From: CATQHD01 sp965202675
GTDB lineage: Bacteria > Actinomycetota > Acidimicrobiia > Spongiisociales > Spongiisociaceae
Length of the DNA: 64,000 nt
Direction of reading: 5' to 3'
Assembly (NCBI GenBank): GCA_965202675.1
Contig: OZ241842.1
Coordinates: 2,046,001 to 2,110,000 of the forward strand
Below the pieces are notes generated by a model, which ran no database searches, was not told where the DNA came from, and saw nothing but the letters and a program-made list of their open reading frames with translations. The translations under genes were made by a program, and so were the position numbers. How positions within the stretch are numbered: the first letter of the stretch is position 1; every line of letters begins with the position of its first letter. Positions 24,043-33,337 of this stretch are shown piece after piece.

Positions 24043-25677
24043 ATGGCAGCAAAGGACCTTCGTTTCGACGAGGAAGCGCGGCGCGGTCTGGAGGCGGGCG
24101 TAAACAAGCTTGCCGACGTGGTCAAGGTGACCCTTGGCCCGAAGGGCCGCAACGTGGTGCTCGAGAAGAAGTGGGGCGCCCCGACCATCACCAACGACGG
24201 GGTGACCATCGCCAAGGAGATCGAGTTCGACGACCCATATGAGAACATGGGCGCCCAGCTCGCCAAGGAAGTGGCCACCAAGACCAACGACGTAGCCGGC
24301 GACGGGACCACGACGGCCACCGTGCTTGCCCAGGCCATGGTGAAGGAAGGACTCAAGAACCTGGCGGCGGGCGCCAACCCGATGGGACTCAAGCGCGGCA
24401 TCGAGTCGGCGGTGGCAAGGGTCGTCAGGCACATCGAAGACACCGCGAAGGATGTGGAGACCACCGAGGAGGTCGCCTCCGTGGCGGCTATCTCGGCGGC
24501 GGACCCCGAGATCGGCTCCGTCATCGCCGAGGCGTTCGAGAGCGCCGGCAAGGACGGCGTGATCACAGTGGAGGAGGGCCAGACCTTCGGGCTGGAGCTC
24601 GAGTTCACCGAGGGCATGCAGTTCGACAAGGGCTACATCTCCCCCTACTTCATCACCGATCCCGACTCCCAGGAGGCGGTGCTCGAGGACCCCTACATCC
24701 TGATCGCCAACCAGAAGATCAGCTCGGTCAACGACATGCTTCCGGTGCTCGAGAAGATCATGCAGACCGGGCGCCCGCTGATGGTGCTGGCCGAGGACGT
24801 GGAGGGCGAGGCCCTCGCCACGCTGGTGGTCAACAAGATCCGCGGCACCTTCGCGTCTCTCGGCGTCAAGGCCCCCGGCTTCGGCGAGCGCCGCAAGGCC
24901 ATGCTCCAGGACATCGCCATCCTCACCGGCGGCACGGTGATCTCCGAAGAGGTCGGACTCAAGCTCGACGGGGTAGCGATCGACATGCTGGGCCGGGCCC
25001 GCAAGGTGATCGTGTCCAAGGACGACACGACCGTCGTCGACGGCGCCGGCGAAGAGTCGGATGTCAAGGCCCGCATCAAGCAGATCGAGCGGGAGATCGA
25101 CAACACGGACTCCGATTGGGACCGCGAGAAGCTCCAGGAGCGGCTGGCCAAGCTGGCCGGCGGGGTGGCGGTCATCAAGGTCGGCGCCGCCACCGAGGTG
25201 GAGCTGAAGGAGAAGAAGCACCGCATCGAGGATGCTGTCTCCGCCACCCGGGCGTCGGTCGAGGAAGGCATCGTGGCCGGCGGCGGGGTGACCCTCCTCC
25301 GGGCGCAGAACGCCGTCGACAAGATCAGGGGCGGCAGCGCCGACGTGAAGATCGGCCGTTCCATCGTCCGGCGGGCCCTCGAGGAGCCAGTCCGGCAGAT
25401 AGCCGCCAACGGCGGGTACGAGCCCGGAGTGGTGGTCGACCGGGTGCGGCAGGGTGAGAAGTCATTCGGCTTCAACGCCCAGACCGGCGACTACGAGGAC
25501 CTGCTGGAAGCCGGCATCCCGGATCCCGCCAAGGTAACCCGCTCCACGGTGCAGAACGCGGCTTCGATAGCCGGGTTGCTGCTCACCACCGAGGCGCTGG
25601 TGGCGGAGCATAAGGAAGAGGCCCCGCCCGCCGGCGGCCCCCACGGGCACGGCGGCGCTCCGGGCATGGACTTCTAG
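24043..25677 (+). CDS. groEL: 60-kDa chaperonin GroEL
   Basis: This 544-aa protein is a full-length chaperonin. The ATP-binding motifs 'VTLGPKGRNVVLEKKWGAP' (about residues 28-46) and 'NDVAGDGTTTATVLAQ' are intact, as is the apical-domain stretch 'GYISPYF' and the late motif 'EGIVAGGGVTLLRA'. The C-terminus is 'GGPHGHGGAPGMDF', short and partly His-containing rather than a pure GGM tail. Codon use is noticeably cleaner (AAG, GAC, ATC rich) than in surrounding genes, as expected for high expression. A strong terminator follows. Confidence 0.98.
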   Translation: MAAKDLRFDEEARRGLEAGVNKLADVVKVTLGPKGRNVVLEKKWGAPTITNDGVTIAKEIEFDDPYENMGAQLAKEVATKTNDVAGDGTTTATVLAQAMVKEGLKNLAAGANPMGLKRGIESAVARVVRHIEDTAKDVETTEEVASVAAISAADPEIGSVIAEAFESAGKDGVITVEEGQTFGLELEFTEGMQFDKGYISPYFITDPDSQEAVLEDPYILIANQKISSVNDMLPVLEKIMQTGRPLMVLAEDVEGEALATLVVNKIRGTFASLGVKAPGFGERRKAMLQDIAILTGGTVISEEVGLKLDGVAIDMLGRARKVIVSKDDTTVVDGAGEESDVKARIKQIEREIDNTDSDWDREKLQERLAKLAGGVAVIKVGAATEVELKEKKHRIEDAVSATRASVEEGIVAGGGVTLLRAQNAVDKIRGGSADVKIGRSIVRRALEEPVRQIAANGGYEPGVVVDRVRQGEKSFGFNAQTGDYEDLLEAGIPDPAKVTRSTVQNAASIAGLLLTTEALVAEHKEEAPPAGGPHGHGGAPGMDF

Positions 25678-25695
25678 CCCTCTCCCCTCCCTCCC

Positions 25696-25729
25696 CGAAG
25701 CGGCCCGCCCTCCTCGGCGGGCCGCTTCG
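25696..25729 (+). terminator. Terminator hairpin after groEL
   Basis: A 14-bp perfect stem, CGAAGCGGCCCGCC (25696-25709) with its complement at 25716-25729, encloses a 6-base loop. It starts 19 bases after the groEL stop. There is no T-run, which is common for terminators in high-G+C actinobacteria. Confidence 0.8.
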
Positions 25730-25788
25730 CGTCCGGCGCCGGTTTGTCCGGCCTCTGCCGCTCCCGCCGGCGGTTAGCCTCCGGGGGA

Positions 25789-26784
25789 ATGCCGCCGCCT
25801 GCCCGACCGCCTCGAACCGCGCCGCCCCGCCTGCGGCTGGCCCGGCTTCCCACCCCGTTGGAGGAATTCCCCCGCCTGCAGGCGGCCTGGGGCGGTCCCC
25901 GCATCTGGATGAAGCGGGACGATCTGACGGGGTTCGGCCTGTCCGGCAACAAGGTCCGCAAGCTGGAGTTCCATCTGGCGGCCGCGCAGGAGGCCGGGGC
26001 GGCGGCGGTGATCACCTGCGGGGCGGTGCAATCCAACCACTGCCGGGCCGCGGCCGTTGCCTGCGCCCGGCTGGGCCTCGAGGCGCGGCTGCTGCTCCGC
26101 AGCCCCGACGGACGGCCGCCCGCCCGGGCGGTTGCCAACCTGGCCATCGACCGGCTGACCGGGGCCTCCATCCGTTATCTGACCCCCGAGGAGTACCGGG
26201 ACCGGGACGCCCTGATGGCCGCCGAGGCCGAGGAAATGGCGGCGGCCGGCCGTCCGGCCTGGGTGATTCCCGAAGGAGCCTCCGACGCGCTGGGAATGCT
26301 GGGAATGGCGCTGGGCTTCGAGGAGCTGGCCGGACAGATACAAGGCCGGCTCGGAGGCCGGGCGGCGGGGATCTGGCACGCCGGATCGTCGGGGGGCACC
26401 ACCGCCGGATTCGGCTGGGCGGCCGACCGGGCCGGGCTGCCTGTTCCCCAGATTGCGGTGGGGGTGTCGGATCCGGCCGAGGTGCTGGCCGGCTCTGCCG
26501 CGCGAATCTGGTCGGACGGCGCGTCGGCCTTCGGCGGGGAGGCGCCGTCTCCGGACATCGAATACCTGGACCGGTATCTGGGCGGCGGATACGGGGCGGT
26601 GAGCGCCGAACAGGCCGAGGTGCAGGCCGAAGCCGCCCGCCTCACCGGGCTGCTGTTCGACCCCGTCTACACGGGCAAAGCCCTTTACGCCCTCCGCCAG
26701 GAGATCGCAGCCGGCCGCTACGCATCCTGCGATCAGGTGATCTTCTGGCACACCGGAGGCGGCTTTGCCGCCCTGGCCGGATAG
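25789..26784 (+). CDS. PLP-dependent D-cysteine desulfhydrase / ACC deaminase-family protein
   Basis: This 331-aa fold-type II PLP enzyme carries 'WMKRDDLTGFGLSGNKVRKLEF' (PLP lysine in SGNKVRK, about residue 57) and 'CGAVQSNHCRAAAVAC', the serine/asparagine that separates D-cysteine desulfhydrase and ACC deaminase from other members. 'AGSSGGTTAGF' is the phosphate-binding loop and 'LLFDPVYTGKALYALR' closes the domain. Relatives deaminate D-cysteine, related D-amino acids or 1-aminocyclopropane-1-carboxylate. The exact substrate is not fixed by the sequence. It starts 60 bases after the groEL terminator with ATG and a GGGGGA ribosome site. Confidence 0.85.
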   Translation: MPPPARPPRTAPPRLRLARLPTPLEEFPRLQAAWGGPRIWMKRDDLTGFGLSGNKVRKLEFHLAAAQEAGAAAVITCGAVQSNHCRAAAVACARLGLEARLLLRSPDGRPPARAVANLAIDRLTGASIRYLTPEEYRDRDALMAAEAEEMAAAGRPAWVIPEGASDALGMLGMALGFEELAGQIQGRLGGRAAGIWHAGSSGGTTAGFGWAADRAGLPVPQIAVGVSDPAEVLAGSAARIWSDGASAFGGEAPSPDIEYLDRYLGGGYGAVSAEQAEVQAEAARLTGLLFDPVYTGKALYALRQEIAAGRYASCDQVIFWHTGGGFAALAG

Positions 26785-26830
26785 CTCCGAGAGGTCGGGG
26801 CGGGGGGCGGCTCGGCGGAGGGCGCTGCGG

Positions 26831-27493
26831 CTACAGGGCGGGGGGTCGGTGGGTCAGGATCACGGCCGCCGTCCAGCAGATGTAGAGGAGGGCGGGGGCG
26901 TTCTCGCCCAATAGGGGGTAACGGGGGGCGCCGTATTGGAGGGCGGCCCACATCAGGGCCAGCCCGGCGGCGCCGGCAATCAAGCCGCTGCCGCCCACCG
27001 CATCCAGGCAGGACGCGAGCAGCACGAACAGGTCCGAGAAGCGGGGCAGCAGCCGGGCGGCCCAGCCTTCCATCAGCTCTATCACCCCCAAGGTCAAGGC
27101 CATTGCCGGGACGTAGGTGACCAGGGTTTCCCAGGGGTCGGCGTCCTGACGCCGGCTGGTGGTTCGGAAGGACCCCTCCACGGCTATTCCCAGGAGGGCG
27201 CCGCCGAGCATCATCGCGGCCAGCCCCACCGCCAGGGCCTCGGAGTCCGGTTGGGGGATGTCCAGCTGCAGGAAGCCCAGCCCGTCCAGCACCAAGGCTG
27301 TTCCGATCGCCGCCAGCCCTGTCACCGCAACCGCCAGACCCACTCCCAGCGCCACCCGCACGGACCGCGCCAGCAGAGCCGCCCATCGCCAGGCTTCCGA
27401 CCCCGGACGGACGGCGGGCGGCAGCAGCGAGTCCAGCCGCATCTGCATCCGGTTTCGGGGCGGGTCGTATCCGGCCACGGCGGCGGGCTTCAC
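26831..27493 (-). CDS. Multi-pass membrane protein of unknown function
   Basis: This 220-aa protein has at least four predicted transmembrane segments: 'VALGVGLAVAVTGLAAIGTA', 'ALAVGLAAMMLGGALLGI', 'TYVPAMALTLGVIELM', and 'GLIAGAAGLALMWAAL' plus 'LLYICWTAAVIL' near the end. No domain is recognised. The GTG start at 27493 overlaps the glcF stop (GTGA), so it belongs to the glcDEF transcript as the fourth gene. A transport or membrane-anchoring role for glycolate use is possible but unsupported by motif. Confidence 0.6.
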   Translation of the reverse strand: MKPAAVAGYDPPRNRMQMRLDSLLPPAVRPGSEAWRWAALLARSVRVALGVGLAVAVTGLAAIGTALVLDGLGFLQLDIPQPDSEALAVGLAAMMLGGALLGIAVEGSFRTTSRRQDADPWETLVTYVPAMALTLGVIELMEGWAARLLPRFSDLFVLLASCLDAVGGSGLIAGAAGLALMWAALQYGAPRYPLLGENAPALLYICWTAAVILTHRPPAL

Positions 27494-28755
27494 CGGCGGG
27501 CCGGCGCCGGGGAGGGGGCAGCTCCCTCGGCCTCCGCCAGCGCCTCCCAATAGATCTCAAGGGGATGGACGACCCGAACCCGAACCCCCAGGGACGCCAG
27601 ATGGGTGCGCAGCTGGATCTCGCATCCCGGATTGGCGCTGGACACCGCCGACGCCCCGGAAGCCCGGATCTGTTCGGCCTTGGCCCGGCCCAACCGGCCG
27701 GACAGCTCCGGTTCCAGCAGGCTGTAGATGCCCGCCGCCCCGCAGCACTGCCCCGCCGGGTCGATCTCCACCGTTTCGAGTCCGGCGGCCGCCAGGATGT
27801 CCCGCGGTTGCCGGGTGATCCCCTGGACATGGCGCAGATGGCAGGGATCCTGCACGGCCACAGTCCGTCCGTTCGCTTCCAGGCGGGGAAGCCGACCGTC
27901 GGCAACCGCCTCCGCCACCACCTCGGCGGCGTCCCGGACCTTGGCGGCCAGCGACTCCCCGTCCTCGGTCCAATGCCCGTACTCTTTCATGTGGGCGCTG
28001 CAGCCGGCTGCGTTGACCACTACCAGATCGGCGCCGCCCAGCGCCTCCGCGTTGACGGCCGCCATTGCTCGGGCGTCGTCGGCCCAGCCGTCGTGGGCGG
28101 CCAGCGCCCCGCAGCAGGTCTGGCCGGGCGGCGCCGTCACGTCGTATCCGGCCCTGGTGAGCAGCTCCACGGTGGCCAGGTGAACATTGCCGAACCACTG
28201 GTCCATGACGCATCCGGCCAGCAAGGCGGCCGTCCCGCGGGGTCCGCCGCCGCGGGCGGGAAAGGCGGCGCCGACCACCGAGCGGGGCCGGTCTGCCAGC
28301 CTCCTCAGACCGGCCATGGCCCCCCGCGCCTTCCGGGGCGCCAGGGTGTGGAGCCGGAGCCGCTGGGCGAGGGACGCCAGGATGGTGGCCAGCCGGAGGG
28401 CGCGCCGGCTGCGCAGCAGGCGCACGGTGACCAGCCTCCTCAGCCGGCGGCCCATCCCCGGCAGCTGGGCGGCTATCTCGGCGCGCGCCCCCTCCATGGA
28501 CAGGCCGAACGGGACGAAGGCCGGGCACACCGTCTCGCAGGCGCGGCACTGCAGGCAGGAACCCATTATCTCGGCGAAGCGCTCGTCGACCGGATGCCCG
28601 GCCGCGGCGGCCGACATGGCGGTCAGCCGGCCCCTCGGGGAGGCGGTCTCCAGACCGGTCAGCCGGAAGGTGGGGCAGCTGGGCAGGCACAGCCCGCACT
28701 GGATGCAGGAGGCGAGGTGGTCCGGTCGGGGGGCGTGTTCCGTTGCCCAGCCCAC
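27490..28755 (-). CDS. glcF: Glycolate oxidase iron-sulfur subunit GlcF
   Basis: This 421-aa protein passes electrons from the flavin subunits to the respiratory chain. Two ferredoxin motifs are visible: 'CIQCGLCLPSCPTF' (about residues 17-30) and 'CLQCRACETVCPAFVPFG'. Two CCG domains follow, 'LLAGCVMDQWFGNVH', 'GQTCCGALAAHDG', 'QDPCHLRHVQGITRQPRD' and 'GQCCGAAGIYSL', the usual heterodisulfide-reductase-like halves. It starts with GTG immediately after the glcE stop. Gene order glcD-glcE-glcF is the classic one. Confidence 0.93.
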   Translation of the reverse strand: MGWATEHAPRPDHLASCIQCGLCLPSCPTFRLTGLETASPRGRLTAMSAAAAGHPVDERFAEIMGSCLQCRACETVCPAFVPFGLSMEGARAEIAAQLPGMGRRLRRLVTVRLLRSRRALRLATILASLAQRLRLHTLAPRKARGAMAGLRRLADRPRSVVGAAFPARGGGPRGTAALLAGCVMDQWFGNVHLATVELLTRAGYDVTAPPGQTCCGALAAHDGWADDARAMAAVNAEALGGADLVVVNAAGCSAHMKEYGHWTEDGESLAAKVRDAAEVVAEAVADGRLPRLEANGRTVAVQDPCHLRHVQGITRQPRDILAAAGLETVEIDPAGQCCGAAGIYSLLEPELSGRLGRAKAEQIRASGASAVSSANPGCEIQLRTHLASLGVRVRVVHPLEIYWEALAEAEGAAPSPAPARR

Positions 28756-29808
28756 TCAGACGCCTCCGGGCAGCACGCCGGGGTTGATCTTCCGGCCGGG
28801 GTCCAGCAGGCCGGCCAGCCGCCGCTGGATGGGCAGGGAGGCGGGCGGCGTTCCCCAGGGGTCGAAGCGGCGGCGCAGGCCGGCCGGCGCCTCGATGATC
28901 ACCAGCGCGCCGCCCTCGGCTTCCGCCGCCCCGCGCAGCTCCGCCAGCTCCCCGGCCTCCGCCTGTTCGGCCCCCACCGTCGCCTCGCCCACCCCGAACT
29001 GGGCGACGTACCGCCAGTCCTTCCGCAGCCGGTTCACCATCGACCGGAGGCGGGAAGGGGGAACCCGAATCGAGAAGCGGACCTGTCCGGCGGGGAGGGC
29101 GGGCCAGTCCAGCCCGTCGACCGGCTCGCCGCCCGCCTCGGCGGCCTGCCCGGCGATCTCCTCGGGGGTGCCGCCCAGGTACAGGGTGGTCCTCTCCTCG
29201 GTTTCGAGAACCGCCAGCGGGCGGAAGGTGCGTTCGAGCGCCTCCTCGGCCGATTCCACTTCGACCGTGGCCTGGGCGGCCGGGAGCGGCCACAGCTTGA
29301 AGCAGACCCGGGCGATGAGGCCCAGCGAGCCGAACGAACCGGCGGCCAGCCGGGGGAGGTCGTATCCGGTGACGTTCTTGACCAGGCGTCCGCCGGCGGT
29401 TACGGCCCGTCCGTCGCCGGATACCAGGGTGATCTCCAGGATGCGGTCGCGCAGGGGTCCGTAGCGGAAGCGCCGCCATCCCGAGGCGGACCTCGCCACC
29501 GCGCCCCCCACCGTGCCGCCGCCGGGGTGCTCGGGCAACAGGGCGGTCTGGTTCTTTCCGCCCAGCATCTCTTCGAGTTCCTCGACCGTCACGCCCGCTT
29601 CCGCCACTACGGTCAGGTCGTCGGGTTCCCAGGCCGTAATCCGGTCCAGGCGGGCGGTGGACAGGATCAGGTCGGGTTCGAACCCGTGGCCGAGGCCCTG
29701 GTGGGTGCCTCCCCCCAGCACCCGCACGCGGGCGCCGTCGTCCAGCCCGGCCAGCAGCCCGGCCGCCTCCTCGACGGATCCGGGCGCGGCGGTCGGGGGG
29801 CGGGTCAC
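28756..29808 (-). CDS. glcE: Glycolate oxidase FAD-binding subunit GlcE
   Basis: This 350-aa protein has a PCMH-type FAD domain: 'RVRVLGGGTHQGLGHG' (about residues 27-42), 'HPGGGTVGGAVARSASG', 'TAGGRLVKNVTGYDLPRLAAGSFGSLG' split across the flavin site. The C-terminal half is the cap domain and ends 'LDPGRKINPGVLPGGV', typical for GlcE. GTG start overlaps the glcD stop. Together with GlcD and GlcF it oxidises glycolate to glyoxylate. Confidence 0.92.
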   Translation of the reverse strand: MTRPPTAAPGSVEEAAGLLAGLDDGARVRVLGGGTHQGLGHGFEPDLILSTARLDRITAWEPDDLTVVAEAGVTVEELEEMLGGKNQTALLPEHPGGGTVGGAVARSASGWRRFRYGPLRDRILEITLVSGDGRAVTAGGRLVKNVTGYDLPRLAAGSFGSLGLIARVCFKLWPLPAAQATVEVESAEEALERTFRPLAVLETEERTTLYLGGTPEEIAGQAAEAGGEPVDGLDWPALPAGQVRFSIRVPPSRLRSMVNRLRKDWRYVAQFGVGEATVGAEQAEAGELAELRGAAEAEGGALVIIEAPAGLRRRFDPWGTPPASLPIQRRLAGLLDPGRKINPGVLPGGV

Positions 29809-31241
29809 ACCCAGGCCCCCGCCGGCGGGGGTTTGCCGAAGTCGAAGCAGCGAGACCCCTCGGGGATGACCTTGCCGGGGTTGAGAAGGCCTTCGGGATC
29901 GAAGGCCTCGCGGATCCGGGCCTGGGCGTCGAGGTCCGCCTCGTTGAACACCAGGTGCATGAAGTCCCGTTTCTCCAGGCCGATTCCGTGTTCGCCCGAC
30001 AGCGAACCTCCCACCGCCACGCAGAACTCGATCAGGTCCTTGCCGGCCGCTTCCACCCGTTCGAGCATTCCCGGCTCGGAAGCGTCGAAGGACATGAGGG
30101 GGTGGAGATTGCCGTCTCCGGCGTGGAACACCTGCATCATCAACAGACCGTGCTGTTCTGCTATCTCGTCGACCTTCCTGATGGCCTCCACCAGCCGGGT
30201 GCGGGGAACCACGGTGTCGTGCAGGTAGTAGTCGGGGTTCATCTGGGCCACCGCCCCGAAGGCGGATTTGCGGCCCAGCCAGATGCGGTTGCGCTCCGAC
30301 TCTTCCGCCGCGTCGCGGATCAGGGTGGCTTGGCGGCTCTCGGCGATCCTGCGCACCACGGCGGCTTCGGCGTCCACCGCCGAGCGGTGTCCGGTCACCT
30401 CGGCGATCAGCACCGCCCCCGCCTCGGTGGGAAAGCCTGCCCTGGCGAAACGCTCCACGGCCCGGGTCATGGACTGGTTCATCATCTCCAAGGCGCCGGG
30501 CACCAGGCCGTTGGCGATGATTCCGGACACAGTTGCGGCGGCGTGCTCCAGGTCGTCGAAGGCCATGAGGAGGGTGCGGACGGCGGGGGGGGAGGGGGTG
30601 AGCTTTACCAGCACCTTGGTTACGACGCCCAGGGTTCCCTCCGAGCCGACCATGACGCCGCGCAGGTCGAGGCCGATCGGGTCGGGGGCGGCGCCTCCCA
30701 TCACCATCACCTCGCCCTCGGCGGTTACCACCTCCACCGCCAGCACGTGGTTGACGGTGGTGCCCTCCGCCAGGCAGTGCAGGCCGCCGGAGTTGTTGGC
30801 CACGTTGCCGCCGATGCTGCAAGCCGACTGGGATGACGGGTCGGGTGCGAAATAGAGGCCGTAGGGGGCGGTATGCATGCTGAGGTCCAGGTTGATGACG
30901 CCCGGCTGCACCCAGGCGGTGCGGTTCTCCCGGTCGACTTCCTCGATCCGGTTCATGCGGGTGGTGACCAGCATCAGGGCCGGCCCGGTGGCCACGGTCC
31001 CCCCGGCCAGGCCGGTTCCCGACCCCCGGGGGATCACCGGCATCCCGCAGCGGCCGGCGGCTCGCATCACGGCCGCCGCATCCTCGGTGCTGTGGGGGAA
31101 CACCACCAGGCTCGGCTCGCCCCTGGCCAGGCCGGCGTCCTTGCCGAACACGTACAGATCAAGCGGGTCGGACAGGACCTGCTCGTCGCTCAGCGTCTGC
31201 CGCAGCTCCTCCGCCAGGGCGGTTACCATAGTGCTCGTCAT
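29805..31241 (-). CDS. glcD: Glycolate oxidase subunit GlcD (FAD-linked)
   Basis: This 478-aa FAD-linked oxidase of the VAO family catalyses oxidation of glycolate (D-lactate relatives are possible). The flavin motif 'VIPRGSGTGLAGGTVATG' (about residues 70-87) and 'SSQSACSIGGNVANNSGG' are intact. The C-terminal domain has 'VFHAGDGNLHPLMSFD' and 'LSGEHGIGLEKRDFM' with metal-ligand His residues. The ATG at 31241 is chosen; GTG at 31250 and ATG at 31229 are alternatives and none has a clear ribosome site. It is the first gene of the operon. Glyoxylate from this enzyme could join glycine/serine metabolism supplied by the one-carbon module. Confidence 0.93.
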   Translation of the reverse strand: MTSTMVTALAEELRQTLSDEQVLSDPLDLYVFGKDAGLARGEPSLVVFPHSTEDAAAVMRAAGRCGMPVIPRGSGTGLAGGTVATGPALMLVTTRMNRIEEVDRENRTAWVQPGVINLDLSMHTAPYGLYFAPDPSSQSACSIGGNVANNSGGLHCLAEGTTVNHVLAVEVVTAEGEVMVMGGAAPDPIGLDLRGVMVGSEGTLGVVTKVLVKLTPSPPAVRTLLMAFDDLEHAAATVSGIIANGLVPGALEMMNQSMTRAVERFARAGFPTEAGAVLIAEVTGHRSAVDAEAAVVRRIAESRQATLIRDAAEESERNRIWLGRKSAFGAVAQMNPDYYLHDTVVPRTRLVEAIRKVDEIAEQHGLLMMQVFHAGDGNLHPLMSFDASEPGMLERVEAAGKDLIEFCVAVGGSLSGEHGIGLEKRDFMHLVFNEADLDAQARIREAFDPEGLLNPGKVIPEGSRCFDFGKPPPAGAWV

Positions 31242-31295
31242 GGTACACACGGCGTTTCTCCACCTGTACGGCCCGCACCCGAGCGGCAGCTGACG

Positions 31296-31555
31296 ATGCC
31301 GGTCGTCTCCCAGGCCACCCCCAACCCCGACGCCCTGAAGTTCGTTGTGGCGAGGCGGTGGGGGGGCCGAGGAGCTACACCGCGGCCAACGCCGCCGACG
31401 ATCCGGCGGCCGGGGAGCTGCTGGGGCTCGAGGGGGTGGCGGGCGTTTTCATGACCGCCGATTTCGTGACGCTCACCAAGACGCCCGGCGCCGATTGGGC
31501 CGGCATCGCACCGCAGGCCCGGGCAATACTGGAGCAGCATTTCCCGGGCCCATAG
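31296..31555 (+). pseudogene. Nfu/NifU N-terminal-domain protein with a frameshift at a G-run
   Basis: The ATG at 31296 encodes 'PVVSQATPNPDALKFVVARR', the standard start of stand-alone Nfu N-terminal proteins. The family sequence then continues in another frame from 31358 ('VGGPRSYTAANAADDPAAG', 'VFMTADFVTLTK') to a TAG at 31555. The switch falls next to a run of seven G at 31360-31366; one missing base would restore a protein of about 86 residues. It may be a true mutation, a base-calling error or a slippage site. The family assists Fe-S cluster assembly. Confidence 0.75.
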
Positions 31556-31594
31556 GGTGCGGCGCTTCTCTTTCGAGGCGTCTCGGTCCGGGGG

Positions 31595-32455
31595 TCAGGA
31601 GCGGGTGGAAGGCCAACCGATGCCTGCCGCGTCGATGGTGCGCCCGACGGGCGCCGTCTCCATAGGGGTGAGCGAGCGGGGGGTCTGGGGCGCCAGCTCG
31701 GGCAGCGTCACCGCCCGCATCGTCCCGTCCGGTTCCAGCCGCAGATCGACGTTCACCTGCTCGGCGGGGAGCCGCTGGTAGGTCTTGCCGTCCGAGGCCA
31801 CCAGCCGTCTGATCAGCACCGACGCCCGGAAGATGTCCTCGCCTGTCTGCTCCACCGACCGGGTGCGGGTCCATTCCACGTAGGACACCGCCGGGTTGTC
31901 CGAGGTGTCGGGTTCCAGGTCCGCCGGCAAACTCAAGCCTGAAGCGGCCTCCACCCGGCCGCGCCACGGCTCGGAGGGGTCGAGGGTGAAGAACTCCAGC
32001 ACGAGCCATTCCGCCGTCCCCGCCGCCTTCCGATGGACGTTCTCGGTGTCCACCGCGGTCAGGTCGGCTTCCGACAGCTCCGCCGGCATCGACGCCGGCT
32101 CGGTCAATGGCGCCGCGGCCGGATAGTCAATCGGATCGGGCGCGGTGACCGTATCGGCCGCGCCCGCCGCATCCGCGTTCACCGGGGCCGCCGCAGGCGC
32201 GGGGCGGGCGGCTGCCGGAACGGGAGGCGGCGGGGCGGTTTCCTGGATTGCAACCGCCGCCGGCTGCAGGTCGGGGGGAGCGGGGCTTTTGAGCTGGCGG
32301 ACCACCACCACGCCCAGCACGGCCGCGATCAGCCCGGCCGCAGCCGCGTAGATGAGCACCCGGCGGTCTCGCTGGGGCGGGATCGTCAGGTGCTCCCAGG
32401 GCATGTGTTCTTCTATGTGATCCTCGGTCGAGGGAGGAACGTTAGTCAAGGTCAT
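31595..32455 (-). CDS. Single-pass membrane protein of unknown function
   Basis: This 286-aa protein has a short cytoplasmic N-terminus, one transmembrane helix at about residues 33-53 (LIYAAAAGLIAAVLGVVVVR), a long Pro/Ala-rich linker to about residue 125, and an external domain of about 150 residues. That domain contains 'AEWLVLEFFTLDPSEPW' and 'VLIRRLVASDGKTYQRLP'. The external domain is vaguely like those of conjugation-type TcpC proteins, but I would not assign it. It diverges from the secreted protein gene at 32592. Confidence 0.6.
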   Translation of the reverse strand: MTLTNVPPSTEDHIEEHMPWEHLTIPPQRDRRVLIYAAAAGLIAAVLGVVVVRQLKSPAPPDLQPAAVAIQETAPPPPVPAAARPAPAAAPVNADAAGAADTVTAPDPIDYPAAAPLTEPASMPAELSEADLTAVDTENVHRKAAGTAEWLVLEFFTLDPSEPWRGRVEAASGLSLPADLEPDTSDNPAVSYVEWTRTRSVEQTGEDIFRASVLIRRLVASDGKTYQRLPAEQVNVDLRLEPDGTMRAVTLPELAPQTPRSLTPMETAPVGRTIDAAGIGWPSTRS

Positions 32456-32591
32456 CTACTCCTTCAGATCCTCTCATTGCCTTGTACATCGCGCTTGCCC
32501 AACAACATATCTAAAAAAAGAGGATTCGTCTACCCCCTTGTTCGGATAATTCCGGTGTGGAATCGCCGGGTCCTGGTATCGTTGTCCACAG

Positions 32592-33221
32592 ATGGCGCGC
32601 AATCCCGATCCCAAGCCCGGACGCTGGGTCCTGCCCTTGGTCGTCTTGGGGATGGTCCTCTTCACGTGGATATGGGTCAACCGCCTGGGGGTCACCCAGG
32701 TGGACGACGCCTCCGATGCGTCATCGACCACTACCACCGCCGCCGCCCCGGACGAAAGCGAAGAGGTCGGAGAGCCGGAGGAGGAAACCACCACTACCAC
32801 GCAGTTGTCCCCCGAGACAGAGATCTATCTGAGCAACCTGGCCGAGGACAAGCAGGCCTTGGCGGAACTGTCGGCGCAGATGAACGCCGTCAATCAGGAA
32901 TGGGAAGACCGCACGGTCACCTACTCGGAGGCCGGGGACAACATGGCGGCGGTGTCCGAACAGGCTGTGGTATTCAGGACCGCGGTGGAGGACCACCGCC
33001 CGTCCGACCAGATAGCGGGGCTGGTGGATGCCCACCAAGTGGCTCTCGACCGGGCCATAGCGGTGGCGGAGGCCGCCGAAGACGTGCTGGCCGGGCTGAG
33101 GGCGCCCGACGACGGCGAGCTGCGGCGCGCCGCCCTGGTCGAGTTCCGCGCCGCGGCCGCCAGCTTCGACCAAGCCGCCGACCAGATCGAAGAGATCATC
33201 CTGCAGAGCGTTCAGCGCTGA
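32592..33221 (+). CDS. Membrane-anchored Thr-rich protein, paralogue of the lipoprotein at 43212
   Basis: This 209-aa protein has an N-terminal membrane anchor (residues 12-29, VLPLVVLGMVLFTWIWVN), a linker with TTTT/TTTTT clusters and acidic residues, and a helical domain. The helical domain aligns with that of the lipoprotein encoded at 43212-44627. The clearest shared block is 'VLAGLRAPDDGELRRAALVE', against 'VLAGLRSSDTGERRRAATAE', followed by matching FD and EII positions. No known family is recognised. Upstream, a short palindrome ATTCC-GGTGT-GGAAT (32549-32563) lies in the promoter region. Confidence 0.7.
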   Translation: MARNPDPKPGRWVLPLVVLGMVLFTWIWVNRLGVTQVDDASDASSTTTTAAAPDESEEVGEPEEETTTTTQLSPETEIYLSNLAEDKQALAELSAQMNAVNQEWEDRTVTYSEAGDNMAAVSEQAVVFRTAVEDHRPSDQIAGLVDAHQVALDRAIAVAEAAEDVLAGLRAPDDGELRRAALVEFRAAAASFDQAADQIEEIILQSVQR

Positions 33222-33337
33222 GTAGCGCCGTTTCCGCCTCTCGGTCCTCGGGGCGCGTCAGGCGGACGGGTGAGGATCGGAGGCGTCTTCCGGGCCGGCG
33301 GGCGGCGGTGAAGGCCCGGACTGGGGGACAGCAAAAC

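Noticed and set aside
27557..30228. Very long open frames on both strands across glcF/glcE/glcD
   Set aside because: They lack domain motifs and overlap three well-supported Glc subunits.
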